This document shows positions 63,904 to 64,000 of a stretch of DNA of 64,000 nt, in pieces. Source of the DNA: Thiohalophilus sp. GTDB lineage: Bacteria > Pseudomonadota > Gammaproteobacteria > UBA6429 > Thiohalophilaceae. Every line of letters starts with the position of its first letter. Positions within the stretch are counted from its first letter, which is position 1. The DNA lies in contig NZ_JAXHMV010000012.1 of assembly GCF_034521165.1 (NCBI RefSeq), positions 62,001 through 126,000 on the forward strand, given 5' to 3'. Made by a program: the position numbers and the translations under genes. The notes under the pieces were generated by a model. That model did no database searches. It worked only from the letters and a program-made list of their open reading frames with translations, and had not been told where the DNA came from.

Positions 63904-64000
63904 TCAAGGTAACTTGACGGCCTCGGGGGCCTGCCAGCCGCTCTGGCGGTGCTCGGCGACGACGGAGGTGTAAATGCCGCCGCGCACATTGAATTTCGCG
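63904..64000 (-). CDS. Probable QueF (7-cyano-7-deazaguanine reductase), C-terminal end
   Basis: The last 31 codons of a gene running off the window edge: AKFNVRGGIYTSVVAEH then RQSGWQAPEAVKLP and a TGA stop. The RGGI motif after a beta strand resembles the end of T-fold QueF reductases of the queuosine pathway, and gluQRS for queuosine glutamylation lies elsewhere in the window. With only 31 residues the call is tentative. Confidence 0.5.
   Translation of the reverse strand, partial: AKFNVRGGIYTSVVAEHRQSGWQAPEAVKLP

Overview
The window is a dense, well-ordered bacterial chromosome segment, almost certainly from a gammaproteobacterium. The evidence is the gene order rimP-nusA-infB-rbfA-truB-rpsO-pnp, a fused rlmKL, gluQRS near dksA, cbpA-cbpM, cysZ and a GlrR/ZraR-type sigma-54 regulator. 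A SoxK-like lipoprotein, a cbbY-type phosphatase, a DsrE-like periplasmic protein and a full sucrose synthesis/breakdown cluster fit a sulfur-oxidising, autotrophic, possibly salt-adapted lineage (Chromatiales-like). That lifestyle is inference. I see no rRNA, tRNA, CRISPR array, prophage or intact insertion sequence.

Layout. 1-8162: end of an archaeal-type S-adenosylmethionine synthetase, a Tat-exported aldo/keto reductase, tex, then cbpA-cbpM followed by a PDC-domain protein and a second J-domain protein. 8269-19614: slipin-nfeD pair, rlmKL, small secreted proteins, a GNAT-nitrilase fusion, a frameshifted desaturase, a cation antiporter, GIY-YIG and HIT proteins. 19688-31050: carbohydrate island with a GH100 invertase, fructokinase, sucrose-phosphate synthase, sucrose-phosphatase, a second glycosidase, 6-phosphogluconolactonase, glucokinase, glucose-6-phosphate dehydrogenase and 6-phosphogluconate dehydrogenase. 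Together they can make sucrose, split it, phosphorylate both hexoses and feed the oxidative pentose phosphate pathway. 33600-42260: translation/RNA-decay operon with its own promoters, an attenuator-like hairpin in the leader and a textbook terminator after pnp.

42529-49811: lipoprotein, BrkB-type membrane protein, acs, then a decayed stretch holding remnants of an exonuclease, a cNMP/CBS protein and an acetate-type symporter, followed by a ycgR-like PilZ gene. 49835-56556: gluQRS, nitroreductase, dksA with a lysine-rich tail, cbbY-like phosphatase and aminotransferase. 56779-61015: a sigma-54 two-component system flanked on each side by a small secreted protein gene. Each flanking gene has a sigma-54-like promoter and a related TGACAC site about 200 bp upstream, so the four genes look like one self-contained regulon. 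61257-64000: SoxK-like lipoprotein, cysZ, a ribulokinase-like FGGY kinase and the end of a probable queF.

Between the genes lie several families of short repeats. One is a palindromic element with two inner hairpins and an outer stem that differs between copies yet still pairs. Another is a 33-bp REP-like hairpin. A third class consists of elements whose inverted arms are made of 7-9 nt tandem units (ACGCAAAGR, CACGAAGR, GACGAGKG), lying mostly at gene 3' ends; one of them encodes part of the N-terminus of GluQRS.
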